64,000 nucleotides of DNA from Vombatus ursinus (GCF_900497805.2 NW_020954562.1:27208318-27272317), one strand, 5' to 3'; numbered from the stretch's first letter, positions 9,665 through 21,249 are shown. The notes: generated from the letters alone by a model not told the origin. Numbers and translations: made by a program.

Positions 9665-10665
9665 ACCAAGTTCATAACAGCTCATACATGGAGCCCCCAG
9701 AATAGCTACCCACAACATGTTCTGTGGTTCAACAGTCACTAAAAATGAACTCCGATCAGTATTTTTCCTTTTTCTGCAATGAATTGGCAACTACAAATAA
9801 TTTAAAGCAAAGATATTTGATGAAATATCAGAGTAGAAAGAGTTTCAATATAACATTTCCTCTTCCTTTCACCTACTAAAGCCAAGACACAACCTTCCAC
9901 AAATATACATGCCATCAGTGGGGAAGAGTGAGCACCTATACAGATGACTCAGGAAGGATCCATACACGGGGGATTTTTATGGAGGGGCAATTCATCTCTA
10001 ACACTTCAGGACCACAACCGTTTTATAACGATGTCATGGAACTTTTCACTGAGTACACTATCTCTCCTGTGTGTGTGCGCGATCTCTCCTGGATATATTT
10101 TACCTTTTATGTGGTTACTGGGTATGTAGTGACTGCTGTGCAGATTGACTCTTCTGGTCATCTAGTCTAATCCAAAGGTGCAGCTGCTAATCTAGCAGCT
10201 GTTTGGTGTGTGGTCTCTGCGAAGTGTTACTTCCTGCTACTATCTTCTGGGCTCATCTTTTCAGGACCACCCAAGCCATCTTAGCTTGACTGCTGGCTTA
10301 CAATAGCTAGACTTTCTCATTAATAAGACAGGCTAGCAACTCTATAGTTATACCCATGACAACCAGCTAATAAAAACCAGGCAGTATCCCCATGCTAAAG
10401 TTAGGTCTTTCATTTTGGACCCTTTATCTCTGAAGAAATCAAAGCCCTCTGTTATATAAAACTACTGTACTTAATTTAGGGTTAAATATTCCCAAGATCC
10501 TCTCTGGCTTAGAATGCAAATGAATTTGTCAGGGGAAAAAAAAAAGGAAAATCAAGCAAGGTCAGCGTTTTTCATCTACCTTGCCTGCATTTCTCTCTTT
10601 ACTGTGCATATCATCAGCAAAAACCAATTGATTTGCTGCTATATTTTGGCCAGTGAAAAACCTAG
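9665..10665. other. Unassigned DNA with one short perfect hairpin
   Basis: No repeat family or exon was recognised. A perfect 9-bp inverted repeat with a 3-base loop lies at 10,181-10,201 (cagctgcta, atc, tagcagctg). Two overlapping frames near 9,930-10,170 have no known motif. Confidence 0.4.
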
Positions 10666-10679
10666 GTCTTTCTATAGAT

Positions 10680-10870
10680 AAAGCAATTTAAATGTGGGTG
10701 GGGAAGAAGTGATAACAAATATGTATGGGGATAGTAGGGTCAGGATGAGAAGATCAAGAAAGACATCTTTAGGATGAAGCATTTCAGGTGAACCTTCACT
10801 ACACCCACTTATGCCAAAAGGCAGGATGAGGTAGGAGAGCTGGAGAGGTTTAGCAAAGGCAGAAAGGAGC
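10680..10870 (-). repeat. Old L2-associated repeat, weak
   Basis: 'aagacatctttaggatgaagcatttcagg' and 'gcaaaggcagaaagg' resemble the block that lies upstream of antisense L2 tails elsewhere in the window. The call is weak. Confidence 0.3.
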
Positions 10871-10926
10871 AACCTTGCCTATAGAAAAAAGCAGCAGGTC
10901 AGCCCTAGAAACTCATGCCCACCTAC

Positions 10927-11150
10927 TACTTTTTAATATATATTTATTTTTTCCTCAATTACATGCTGAAACAATTTTTAACATTTGTTTTTTTTTAACG
11001 ATTTGAGTTTAAAAACTTGAGTTTTTAAAGTTTTGAGATCTATGGATAAGGGAAGAATTAGGACCAAAGAAAACAGAGAGCATTACAAAATGTAAAAGAG
11101 ATAATTTTTATTACATTAAATGAAAAAGTTTTCAAACAACCAAACTTAGC
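10927..11150 (-). mobile_element. Small L1 with inverted 5' part (twin-priming structure)
   Basis: 10,927-11,035 is an antisense L1 3' tail (tttattttttcctcaattac, then a reversed 'gaactcaaaa...aaa' terminus). 11,036-11,150 is L1 ORF2 in the opposite, sense direction, with a readable 'DNF-YIKLN' block (ttacattaaatgaaaaag near 11,111). An element whose upstream part is flipped relative to its tail is the known product of twin priming. Confidence 0.6.
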
Positions 11151-12115
11151 ACTTTTCCCATTCTCTATTGCTCTTCCCCTTCTCCCATTTAGAAAAGTGC
11201 TAGTCAAGAGAAAAAGTTAAATCACTCTCCAGTCCTGTCCTGAAGAGCACATACACATTACTATTTTTAAAAGACTCCCTCCAAAGCTGTTCTGTAGCTA
11301 CTTTTGTGTGTAGTATTACTTCTGGCAGGGTAAATACAAACTTTCAATTCAATTTTTTTATACCTTTTTAGAAAGGGGAAATGTGAATGGCAATGTATGT
11401 GTTTAAATTAATTGTGTGTACAATGAGACAGAAAGCTTTGCTGTACCATGGATGAGAATAACCCCTTTCACCTTTTCTAGCAGACAAGGTTAATAGCTTG
11501 GCCCTGCATGACTTCCTAATTTTCTGGAACTCACTTTCCCAAAGAGCAGGTAGATTGTATCTAGTAACTCATTCTTTGCCTTGGCCTCTAAAAAGCACAT
11601 ACGACATAACCTGTAGCTGTGTTGGGATACTAAGAATTTATGGAACAGTCCAAAGCTGTTAAAATTTCATTTAGGCCCCAAGGGTCATGAAAGTTCCAAA
11701 TAAAAATGTTTAAACCCTGCATGAACAGAATGTACTCTCCATTTATTCCTCTACCCTCTTTTTGGTTCAGAGAATGAAAGCCAAAGAAACCAAACGACAG
11801 ACAATCAACTCTCAGTCATTCAGAGATAAATTATCTAGTTTGTGAATTATCCTAGTAGCAACTCTGCTTTCTTTTTGTCTTTTCCTCTCTTTGTCTTTGT
11901 CTTTGAGCTGAAGGTGTAGGAAATACGATTATATTTCACGTAAGTTTTGATTCTTGTTCTTAGCTCTCATGAGAAGTTTGGCGGGAGAGGAGGCTAAAAT
12001 GCTTGATTAAAATGATCTGAGCCCTGGACCAGTGATTTCACTGATTTAAAGAATTCCTACTGGAAACTCTTTCAAGGCAGATTAGAGACTCTTGGCAAAT
12101 TACCCTTTTTTTTTT
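11151..12115. other. Unassigned DNA
   Basis: No repeat family, exon or RNA gene was recognised. Many short T-rich runs are present. Confidence 0.45.
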
Positions 12116-12300
12116 TTGCAGGGGGAGAGAAACGTTATTTATTTACACATATTATCTGTCCCACTGACTTCTCCTTCTTCCACAACAAAACAATAAAAAT
12201 AAAACCATAACAAATATGCATAGCCTAAGAAAACAAATTCCTACATTGGCCACATCTAAAAAAAAAGTCTCATTCTCAATTTTAAATCTATCACCTCTGT
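12116..12300 (-). repeat. L1 3' UTR fragment, antisense
   Basis: 'caaattcctacattggccacatctaaaaaa' and 'gtctcattctcaattttaaatc' followed by tatcacctctgtg match the common marsupial L1-type 3' UTR read in reverse. Confidence 0.6.
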
Positions 12301-12349
12301 GGTAGAAGTCAGGTAGTATAATTTATAGTTTTAAAGAATTTTTCAGGGG

Positions 12350-12480
12350 GCCCTTGTCCCCAGGTGACTTATCCCTAGGCATAAAGCTAGTAAGAATCAG
12401 ACTTGAGACAGGTAGGATGTGAATCCAGGTCTTCCTGACTGAAAGGCTGACTCTACCCACAATGCCATGCTACCTCTTAC
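12350..12480 (-). repeat. MIR SINE, antisense
   Basis: 'ccaggtgacttatccctaggcataaagctag' is the reversed MIR core, followed by gaatccaggtcttcctgact and the end of the tRNA-like head. Confidence 0.75.
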
Positions 12481-12534
12481 ATGTTTCAATGAGATACACT
12501 GATTCAGGAAGATATATGAGATCTAGAAAGAAAG

Positions 12535-12655
12535 AGGATCATAAGAGTGTGCAGGAGATCTAGGGTCCAGTATTCATTCAGTAATGTGACACTGAGGAAG
12601 GTAATTTCTTCAGGCCTCAGTTAATTTATTTGTAAACTACAAATTTATAGGTTTC
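12535..12655 (+). repeat. MIR-type SINE fragment
   Basis: 'gtgacactgaggaaggtaatttcttcaggcctcagtta', then 'tttgtaaactac', is a diverged CORE region in sense direction. Confidence 0.5.
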
Positions 12656-12684
12656 CAAGATTCCTGGAACACTAGAATCTCTTT

Positions 12685-13012
12685 TCATTTTTAAGTTTTA
12701 TTGTCATGTTTTGTTTTCAAATTACAAACATTTCTCGGTTACCATTTGATGCTCTCTTGTAAGAAAGTAAAACAATTAAACAGAATTAATAACAGAGTGA
12801 CCTCATCTCCAAATGTATATAGCCTTCCATACCTTTAGCCCCTCCCCCACAACCCATTATTTAATGAACAGAAATCTATTTTTTTCTCCATTCCCACGTG
12901 AAAAAAAGAGAAAAGAAAAAACAAACTCCTTGTAACAAACATGCAAATTCATCACCTCTTTCAGTAGGCAGGTAACATGTTTTCATCATCCTCTGGAATC
13001 TTAAAGCTTGAA
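12685..13012 (-). repeat. L1 3' UTR fragment, antisense
   Basis: 'gttttattgtcatg', 'acaaactccttgtaacaaacatgcaaattcatcacctctttcagtaggcagg' and 'catcatcctctggaatc' form a second copy of the same L1 3' UTR region as at 12,116-12,300. Confidence 0.55.
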
Positions 13013-13079
13013 CCAAGTAGAACAAACACTTGTTTGGGAATCAGAGAGCCTGGATTTCAATATCAGATATACTACTTCC

Positions 13080-13140
13080 AGTGCTTATCACAGTGCCTGG
13101 CACATAGTAGGATCCTAATAGCTGTTAGTTAACAGACTTA
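13080..13140 (+). repeat. MIR/L2 tail fragment
   Basis: 'gcttatcacagtgcctggcacatagtaggatcctaatagctg' is the shared MIR/L2 3' terminus. Confidence 0.6.
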
Positions 13141-13145
13141 TAGGA

Positions 13146-13390
13146 AGGCAGTTAGGTGACACAGTGTATAAAGTGCAGGCCTGAAGCAGGAAGACCTAAA
13201 TTCAAATTTGGCCTTAGACACTTGCTAACTGTGTGACCCTGGGCAAGTCACTCAACCCTATTTGCCTCAGTTTCCTCATCTGTAAAATGAGCTGGGGAAG
13301 GAAACGGCAAGTCACTCCAGTATCTTCACCAAGGAAACCCCAAATAGGGTCACTAAGAGGCAGACATGACTGAAATGACTAAACAACAAA
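13146..13390 (+). repeat. Marsupial tRNA-CORE SINE, full length
   Basis: The head is gcagttaggtgacacagtg; next come a 'gaccctgggcaagtcactcaa' block and the CORE (cctcagtttcctcatctgta at 13,266). The tail runs from 'gaaacggcaagtcactccag' to 'gactgaaatgactaaacaacaaa'. The tail marks it as a marsupial family (WSINE/MAR type; exact subfamily not resolved). Confidence 0.92.
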
Positions 13391-13584
13391 GAAAGATGCT
13401 AGGTTTGACTACCCAGCTCTACTGAAGATCCCCAACAAAGGGATCCTTCCCTGAGGAAGATGATTGGTCTGGAAACAGTACGCATATTTCCTCAGTACAT
13501 AATAATAAAAAAAATGACGGACACCAGCAGATTTCAGTCAAGGTAGAGTTATAATTAACATGTAATCCTTTAGCACACTGCTTA

Positions 13585-13690
13585 ATCACGTTAGGCCTCA
13601 GAGGTCTAGCTGTAAAAATGAGAGGATTAGATGGACGAGGTGATCACTGAGGTCCTTTATAGTTTTAAAGCAAGGATCCTTTGACTACAC
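13585..13690 (+). repeat. SINE tail fragment (MIR/THER type)
   Basis: 'taaaaatgagaggattagatgg' followed by 'actgaggtcctttatagtttt' is the 3' half of a MIR-type SINE. Confidence 0.6.
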
Positions 13691-15475
13691 AGTAATTAGT
13701 AACTTGTTAAATTACTTTGTTGAACAAACCATAAACTACTAAAATGTAAGGTTGAAAGTGATATCAAAATCATTCTTTTATGCTATTTTGTTATACCAAT
13801 TGGGGACATTGTGCTTTGGGCCAGAGTCTAATTATGAGTTTGTTGGGGTTATATCAAAACAAAATTTAATCAATAATTTTAAAGGCAAAAATAGTATACA
13901 TTTTCAGGCATTGTAAGCTTTATTATTGTAATTCCCATAGCAACCCTGTCTAGTGAATGCTTCAGAAATTTAAAAAATGAGACATTTTTCCTTTTCTTTT
14001 CTAATTCATTTCAACCTGTTTGGTCTGTGATATTTACCATTGTTTCTACCCCAGAGGGATTCAGTGGCCTAACAACGAGAGAACAAGTTATATATACTGG
14101 GGGCATATTATGATGTTTGGGAACACACGACTGAATAAAAACAGACTTAGTTCAGTTGAAAGTGCTGAAAGATCAGTAAGGACTTGGGAATATTGGTCTG
14201 TTTAATCAAATTTCAGTAATTCCATCAGTCAAATCCTTCAGGAATAATAGAAAGCAATTAACCTGAGAACAGTGGGTGTTGTTACCTTCAAGATGTCTGC
14301 ATTGGGAAGTTAGCTAGGAGAACCCAGTCTCCATTTTTCAGGTATTCTATCAAGGGAGAACCTGCATTCTATCTCTTCCTGTTAACTGCTTGGCAATATG
14401 GAAACAGCATGCTTTTTTGCTCTCAACTCATTTGTTTTCAAAGAGAAAGAAACAAGGTGTTCCTTATGTAGAACAAAGCACAAACAACTACATTTACAAA
14501 AGAGTCTGCCTGTTTATTTGGTACCCGAGACAGAAGTAAAAGCTTAAAAAAAAGGAAATTTGGTGGGAGCATGAGCTTCTGAAGCTGATGTAAGTTTTAA
14601 CGCTTAGCTAGACTGGAGTAGTGGAAGACCTTGGGGGAGGCAGTGATAGGATACCTTTAAACCTGTCAGACCTTTCCTACTAATTAGGAAATCTCATAAA
14701 TTACTCTTAGGTCTTCTCATCTAGATTTTGGGGACCTTCATGGCTAATGTGGGGCAGTCAAGTGACAGAGAGCATCAGCGCCAGATCTAGCTAGTGTGAA
14801 CACGAAGTACAGAGACTCATGCGTGGCCTGAGCAGATGTGTCAAAAATGAAGCCTATAACACTCCCAGATGGGCCGGAACAAGACAAAAATATAGTTCCT
14901 ATCTGATTTTAATGTGCTGATATAGTACTTTAAAAAAAAAGAAATATATAAATGAGTAGTTTTCAAAGTCAATATGTGACCCACAGGGATCCTTGTATAG
15001 AGTTTACTGGCACCTCACCATCCCCCTTAGTCTGTGTCCTCATCCCATATTTGAGTTTGATACCCTTGGCCTATAAAATCCATCTCTTTACTATATAGAC
15101 CCATTTACTATAGGTAGAACCCATAGAAAGAAATTCCAATGGGCTCACAGGTAAGAAACCTAAGTAGTCAGGAGCGGAGTAAGTACACACAGAGTCACAT
15201 TCTTGAGATTTCCAGGCAATAAATTCCAAGGTGATGGCCAGTTAACATACTGTGGAAGGGATGACATTCTTCTCTTCAACAGATAAGTATTGAGGGGTTG
15301 CTAGGTCATTTATACCAAAAACAACTACAAAGAGCAGCTCTAGGAAAGCCAGTTACATAAGAAGAACTGCTATGAATTCAGTTAAAGCCACAGTCTAAGG
15401 AGGAAGAAATACCAAATCTGAAGATTCTATGAATATTCAAGAATCTTACAAAAACCACAGGAGACCAAGGTCTTT
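13691..15475. other. Unassigned DNA, 1.8 kb
   Basis: No repeat family or exon was recognised. A frame at 14,020-14,205 has no familiar motif. This is one of the longer repeat-poor stretches of the window. Confidence 0.4.
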
Positions 15476-15479
15476 GAGG

Positions 15480-15720
15480 TGGCTTAGATGAATGGCCTGG
15501 GAGTCAAAAGACCCAATAATGGGACCTGCTTTGATGAATATCATATGCCCTTTAATAAACTTTCAGGCCTGTTAGTTTCCTTTCATATAAAATGGAGATA
15601 ACAATTTTTTTCTAATTATTTCACATGGTTGTATACTTCACATGAAATAATATTTGTGAAAGCATTTTAGAGATGTTAAAAACACTAGATGAATAACATT
15701 AAAATCATAATGGCTTATAG
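15480..15720 (+). repeat. MIR SINE, diverged
   Basis: 'atgaatggcctgggagtcaaaagaccc' is a decayed head; 'agtttcctttcatataaaatggagataacaa' is the CORE; 'gtgaaagcattttagagatg' belongs to the tail. Confidence 0.6.
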
Positions 15721-16085
15721 TTTTCATAGAGCAGATTCTCTCTTACTTCAATGACAAGCCTCTTTTTAACCATCCCATTCTGACTAAAAGAGTTGAAAAT
15801 TTCATGAAAAAGAAAATTAAAATTTCTACGGCCTTTTGGAAAAACCTAAGATGCTTAGATTACCAAGCCGTGTCCTCTTAACGATCACACATATTCATTC
15901 TATATTGTCTCCAACCTCTTTCTTCAACTTTAATGGGGAAATACAGTAAAATTTATATGTTTATTTGAGACATTTTGTCAATATGACCAAAAATCATCAG
16001 GTCATCCCATGGAGTTAGGTTAAATCTAATTGTTTTTTAAGAAAAGAATACAAGAGGCAAAAGTGTATCATCAGTCGTATTAAAA
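15721..16085. other. Unassigned DNA
   Basis: AT-rich DNA with no recognised feature. Confidence 0.45.
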
Positions 16086-16342
16086 ACAGCAATAATAATA
16101 ATATTAGCTAACATTTACTACTTTTGCAAATACTTTAGATTTATTATCCCATTTAATTCTCACAACCCTGTGAAGTAGGTGCTCTTATTATCCTCATTCT
16201 TCACTGGGGGAAACTAAAGCTAAGAGAAATTAATTGACTTGCCCAGAGTCATACAGCTAGTAAATCTCTGAGGCAGCTTTGAACTTAAACCTTTCTGACT
16301 CCAAGTTCAGTGTTCTAGCCTCTATACTATCCAACTGCCTTG
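16086..16342 (-). repeat. MIR SINE, antisense, full length
   Basis: A reversed (AAT)n tail, then 'ttatcccatttaattctcacaaccctgtgaagtaggtgc', the core with 'gacttgcccagagtcatacagctag', and the head ending in ctctatactatccaactgcc. Confidence 0.88.
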
Positions 16343-16384
16343 TGTAACCCTTGACTCCCAATATTTCTAAGTGCTGAGATACAC

Positions 16385-16905
16385 AGCAGTACGAAAGCCA
16401 TTTTATTCCACTTTGTCAAACTACATTTGAGGTATTTTGACCAGTTATGGGTACATTTTAGAATGTTGATCTGTATGGTGAAGGGTGACAACTAGAACAG
16501 AGAAAAGTCATGGAATCATGCCATATGAGGGTCAGTTGGGAGGATCAGGGTTGTTTATACTGGAGGAGAGAAGACATAGCAGGAAAATGATGACCATCTT
16601 CAAGGATGTCACTGAGAAGAGGCTGGGACTGAGAGAGGAGGACAACAAATAATGGGCAGAAATTACAATGGGGCAAATTCAAGCTTGATGTAAAGAAACA
16701 TTGCCTAAAAATTACTGCAATCTCAAAGTAGAAAGATCAGATGCCACTGGAGAATGAATGTCCCATCAATGGAGATCTTCAAGGAAGGGCTAGAGAACCA
16801 CTTGCTAGGAATGTTGCAAAGGGGGTTCTTTTGGGAGGCTAGATGGCTACTAAGGTCCCTTCCCATTCAGAAATTCTTGGATTCTGTGACAATAAAGAAG
16901 CATTT
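16385..16905 (+). repeat. L3/CR1-type LINE 3' end
   Basis: The series 'gatctgtatggtgaagggtgacaactagaacagag', 'gaggagagaagacatagcagg', 'aattcaagcttgatgtaaagaaacattgcc' and 'ggtcccttcccattcagaaattc' matches the conserved 3' terminal stretch of CR1/L3. The 62-codon frame at 16,754-16,942 (containing MEIFKEGLENHLLGM) is the decayed end of this element, not a gene. Confidence 0.75.
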
Positions 16906-17284
16906 GCCAACCAGGAGCAACCATTCAGATGGAAGTGATTAAAGACAACAATTTCAGGCATAAACCTTTTATAATTTCAAATAGCAAAACAATCACAAAT
17001 ATTATAACAATGGGTTTATATCACTAAGCAACGCCCTGATGGGGATTAACCATTTCAATGCAGTCATGGGAGAATTAGGCACTATCTAATTAGGATTCAA
17101 TGAGCTATGGTGGTGGGGGTGAGGGGAAGGAAGGGGGCATAAAATGATACCCAAGTTGGATAAGCTCAGAATGAAAAAAAAATCAACACTGTAAGGTTAG
17201 ATAGTAAGGCACAAAATAATTGTGAACCATAAAAAAGGGTGTTAGAAAAAAGTTTGAATTAATGTGGCCTACACTAGCTCATTA

Positions 17285-17416
17285 CAGATAGGCAAGTTTC
17301 ATAAATAATTTCAGGGATATGTACAGTAGAAAGAAGTTACAGATGACCCGACTTCAGCTTGATATTAAGAAAGTTGTCCTAATAATTAGGGAAATTCAGA
17401 AATGGAACTTAGTAAG
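17285..17416 (+). repeat. L3/CR1 fragment next to a SINE
   Basis: 'acttcagcttgatattaagaaagttgtcctaataattag' is the CR1/L3 'aggcttgatgtcaggaaaaacttcctaacaattag' block. A SINE follows directly at 17,417. Confidence 0.65.
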
Positions 17417-17664
17417 CAGAAGTGGTGGAGGGAATGAAAAAAGCACTGGCCTGCAATCAGGAAGACCTGAGTTCAAATCCAGCCTCAGATACATATTAGT
17501 TGAGTGACCCTGGGCAAGTCACTTAACCCTGTTTGCCTCAGTTTACTCATCTGTAAAATGAGCTGAAGAAGGAAATGGCAAACCACTCTAGTATCTCTGC
17601 CAAGAAAATTCCAAATGGGGTAACGGAAAGTCAGACATGACAGAAATGAGTGAACAATAACAAA
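17417..17664 (+). repeat. Marsupial tRNA-CORE SINE, full length
   Basis: A good B box gttcaaatcc is at 17,471, the CORE cctcagtttactcatctgta at 17,537, and the marsupial tail 'ggaaatggcaaaccactctagtatctctgcc' at about 17,572. It ends in gtgaacaataaca. Confidence 0.92.
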
Positions 17665-18110
17665 GAACCATTAACTCACAAGCAATGTAACAGCCTGAAA
17701 GGGTTAATACAGCTAATAAAAAGTGCTTCCAGTGTCAACCAAAGAGTAGTGCAGGACTCATTAACTCACAAATCATAGATATGCTGCTCTGTGGTTTACA
17801 AAAAACTTTCCTCCCAACAATAATTTTTCCCCTCTCTTTTAGAAAATTTATTGATGCTGGGTTTTTTTTAATCCTATTATTTCTTAGAAATTCCCTTTAC
17901 TAAAACAAAACCTTTCTTGCAAAAAATAAAATTAAACAAATGAACATGTTTGCTGTTTTTGAAAGTATATGCCTCATTCCACACAAATAGATCACAACTT
18001 TCCCACCAAGAGGTAGGAAGAACACTTTTTATTATCAGTCCTCTGAAGTTCTAATTCAACACTGCACTGAACAGAGTTCTAAATTCTGCAAAAGTTGTTC
18101 TCCTTTATAT
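17665..18110. other. Unassigned DNA
   Basis: No repeat or coding signal was recognised. Confidence 0.45.
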
Positions 18111-18119
18111 GACACAACC

Positions 18120-18235
18120 CGTAGAGTTAGCTTAATCATTATGCCCAATTTACTTCTAAGAAGATTGAGGCTTAGAGAGATTAAATTCCACAGCTAATAT
18201 TTTTTAGGTCCGAGAATCAGGTCTATAAAACTTAA
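18120..18235 (-). repeat. MIR SINE fragment, antisense
   Basis: 'gcccaatttacttctaagaagattgaggcttagagagattaaa' is a decayed reversed MIR core. Confidence 0.6.
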
Positions 18236-18317
18236 CTACATGTCTGTATTGATAATAATACTATACATTTTACACTTTTTTTTTCAGAACCTACTATTAG
18301 ATGAGGTTTTGTGAGAT

Positions 18318-18430
18318 GACACATTGAAAGAATAACAGGGTTGGAATCAGGAGACACAGATTCAAATCCCAGTTCTCATGCATAATTTCAGAAACCTCAT
18401 TTGTAAAATGGGATTAATAACACCTGCAAT
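18318..18430 (+). repeat. MIR SINE fragment
   Basis: 'gggttggaatcaggagacacagattcaaatccc' carries a B-box-like ttcaaatcc; 'aacctcatttgtaaaatggg' is the CORE. Confidence 0.7.
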
Positions 18431-19458
18431 AGTCGAGTCTGATTCAGAAAGGAGATTTCTTTGCAAGCCTTAAAGCTCCAGGTGATTCTAGTTATTACTG
18501 AGACAAGAGACATTCTCGTGATGTTATGCTTTAGTCTGCTCCACAAAGTGTCACCTCTAGAGCCAAACTTTGCAAATGGCTCATTAAATCGCTTTTTGGT
18601 GCCAAGGCTATTTTGTTCCTATCACAGCCTACCAGCTACAGACCTTGCCCAGAGGACTTTCTGCAGTTGTTTGGAGCTCTTGTAGGATACAAGATTAATT
18701 TATCCTAATCTCCTCTTTATTCTGTTGGGAAACATGCCATATGGATGCAGCTGCAATGATTCTCTATGTAAGTTGAGTGGAGGAGAATTGTTCATTTTCC
18801 CTTCCATTTCTCATTCTATTTCTTGTTAGAATATCAGCATTTTTCATTGTTCCACAGCTCCAGGGTGCTCCTGGAAAAGAGACATGGTAATCATCACTAA
18901 ATCAGACCGTGAGAAGGGACTCAATCCTAGAAGGAGAGGGGTGACCCTTGTTCTCTTGGCTCTAAAACTTCCTGACACCTCACAGCTTGGGCCAGAGTTC
19001 CAACTTATGGCATCACATGAGGCTTTGAAGTTATTATCTGAGTTCTTAAAACTACTTCTAAAGATAGCTGAAAAATGTTGGTTCACTTAAGTTGTAGTCA
19101 AATAAGCTAGATGCCTTAAACCACATGTACTGGAACTGTAAGACTCACTATCAATTCTCTAATGAGGTATCACATTTTATAAGCATCTTTTGTACAGCTC
19201 ACATATCTAAAAGTGAGGTAAAGTTACTGAATCAAAAAAAAAGTATAGCCATATACAAAGGTATATCACCAGGTAAGAGTTTCTCCATCAGGCCAAAATG
19301 TTAAGGGATTTGAAATCCCTAAACATGTAAAGCTCAGCACTCTATCATGGACCACAAAGCTCAACATATATGGCTACCAAGGGTCCAAAGTGGGCATGTT
19401 GCCCACAGAAACAAGTAATCTATTCCCTAGAACTTTGAGTTCTTAACACGAAGGGGCT
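18431..19458. other. Unassigned DNA, 1.0 kb
   Basis: No repeat family was recognised. Frames at 18,461-18,685 and an overlapping opposite-strand pair at 18,844-19,090 show no known motif, so I do not call genes. Confidence 0.4.
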
Positions 19459-19465
19459 AATCAAT

Positions 19466-19470
19466 GGAGA

Positions 19471-19511
<41 letters not shown>
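19466..19511. repeat. (GA)n microsatellite at the gap edge
   Basis: An uninterrupted GA run stops at the first N. The true length is unknown because the gap lies inside or directly beside it. Confidence 0.95.
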
Positions 19512-19611
19512 NNNNNNNNNNNNNNNNNNNNNNNNNNNNNNNNNNNNNNNNNNNNNNNNNNNNNNNNNNNNNNNNNNNNNNNNNNNNNNNNNNNNNNNNN
19601 NNNNNNNNNNN
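19512..19611. other. Assembly gap, 100 N
   Basis: Exactly 100 consecutive N, followed by a ten-base G run (19,612-19,621). A round gap length usually means unknown size. Confidence 0.98.
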
Positions 19612-19919
19612 GGGGGGGGGGACAATCTCCTATCCTAGAAGGAAGTGCAATTGTGCAAGGGGATAAAGGTTTTATTTCTGGTTCCATTTATACTTTGGAG
19701 CATAAACATGAAGGAAAACAGAGGTAGAGCCTTTCCTCAGTCACTTCACCTAAGCTTCTCCCAATGACAATCTGATTTTGCTTGTTTCTCAGTTTCACAC
19801 TCATTTGTCCTATCTCTATGGTAACCAGGCCTCTAAGTACCAAATGCCTTTTCTTTTACTCTTTCTCAAGCTAGTTCTTACTCGTTGACCAAAGAATTTC
19901 TTCACTTTCCCCTACCCTC

Positions 19920-19923
<4 letters not shown>

Positions 19924-19955
<32 letters not shown>

Positions 19956-19971
19956 TCTGTGTGTGTGTGTG
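19924..19971. repeat. (TG)n microsatellite
   Basis: About twenty TG units with one gagtc interruption. It generates Cys/Val-repeat frames that are not genes. Confidence 0.95.
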
Positions 19972-19984
19972 CGCCCCATCTTCA

Positions 19985-20820
19985 TGACACTCAACTCATA
20001 CCAAGGCACCATTACCATTCACCATCATCCAAGAGGTCCCCTGCACCCCTGGCAATCAGAAATATTTCTTGGCTCGGTTTCCGTGACAAAAAATCAACCT
20101 CAGAACCATCTTATCCCCACAGAAAACAGACTCCTCAGAGACTTCTTCTCTGTGTCTGTACCTATGAAACCCAAACAAACTCTTGTTGGCATCACTGCCT
20201 TAAAATCTCTGTATTTGGTCTTCTTCCTACTACCCTTCTTCCTTTTTCCTTTTTACTTAATCAGTCAAAAATAATTTATTAAGTGATTATAATATTCCAG
20301 GCAATGTGTTTCTCAACCTTATCCCCACATTCTTGTACAGTAACGCAACACTGTGGAAAGTAACAGAAGGGACTACATGAGAAAACCCTGGATGAGTAGC
20401 TATATGTGTTAAACAGTGATTAAGTAGGCGTGTACAAAACATAGCGAAATGTACCCAATTTTTGCCTTTGGGATTTATATAATAAATAATAATTTTTGAT
20501 GTGCTGAATTTATATGAAATGACATATTGGGTTATATCCATTTATTTGACTAGCCCAGAAATTTGACAGACACTAGGGAATGAGCCATGGAAGATCATAG
20601 CCATTCTCTATGATGATCTGATTAAAAAAGATTAATTAGTTTTAATGACTCATTCTGGTTTTCCCAACTAGATCTATCTACTACTACTACTAAATATATA
20701 CCCAACCATAATATCTTTTTAAACAACTATTTATAATATAATTTGTTATATATGGGGCATTATATCTTGTACTTGAAGTCAAGGACCATTCATGTAAGAA
20801 TAGCTAACAATTATGTAGTA
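19985..20820. other. Unassigned DNA
   Basis: No exon was recognised. A piece near 20,262-20,310 ('aaaaataatttattaagtgattataatattccaggcaatg') may be an L2 terminus in antisense. Confidence 0.4.
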
Positions 20821-20825
20821 TTTTA

Positions 20826-21076
20826 AGCAGTTAGGTGGCACTGTGGATATAGCACTGGGCTTGGAATTAGAAAGACTCATCTTCCTGAGTTCAAATGTGA
20901 CCTTAGACTCTTACTAGCTATGTGACCCTGAGCAAGTCACTTAAACCTGCTTGCCTCAGTTCCTCAACTGTAAAATGAGCTAGAGAAGGAAATGGCAAAC
21001 CACTCCAGTATCTTTGCCAAGAAAACCTCAACTGGGGTCATGAAGAGTTGGACACAACTTAAATGACTGAACAACA
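20826..21076 (+). repeat. Marsupial tRNA-CORE SINE, full length
   Basis: The head is agcagttaggtggcactgtg, with a B-box remnant gttcaaatgt at 20,889 and the CORE near 20,957. The tail 'ggaaatggcaaaccactccagtatctttgcc' is close to consensus, and it ends in tgactgaacaaca. Confidence 0.93.
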
Positions 21077-21107
21077 TTTATCATGTTAAGATTCGCAAAG
21101 CACTATG

Positions 21108-21243
21108 CATACATTATGTATGTATAAATATATAACATAAATGTCATGTACACACATGTATAAATCATATATATATATGTATGTGTGTACACACATATAT
21201 TCCCCATCTCTCTCTGTCTTTCTCTCTCTCTCCCCCTCTCTCA
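21108..21243. repeat. (TATA/TATG)n followed by (TC)n microsatellites
   Basis: Simple repeats tatatatatgtatgtgtg and tctctctctctc in tandem; an L2-type tail (gcttagcccatattaagtgc at 21,275) follows. Confidence 0.85.
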
Positions 21244-21249
21244 GACTGT

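Noticed and set aside
13146-13390. tRNA gene, from A- and B-box-like sequences
   Set aside because: The same head occurs in every SINE of the window, and no cloverleaf with intact acceptor and anticodon arms is present.
16754-16942. Short gene with MEIFKEGLENHLLGM
   Set aside because: It is the conserved 3' end of an L3/CR1 LINE.
19885-20282. Frames with Cys-Val repeats
   Set aside because: They are produced by a (TG)n microsatellite.
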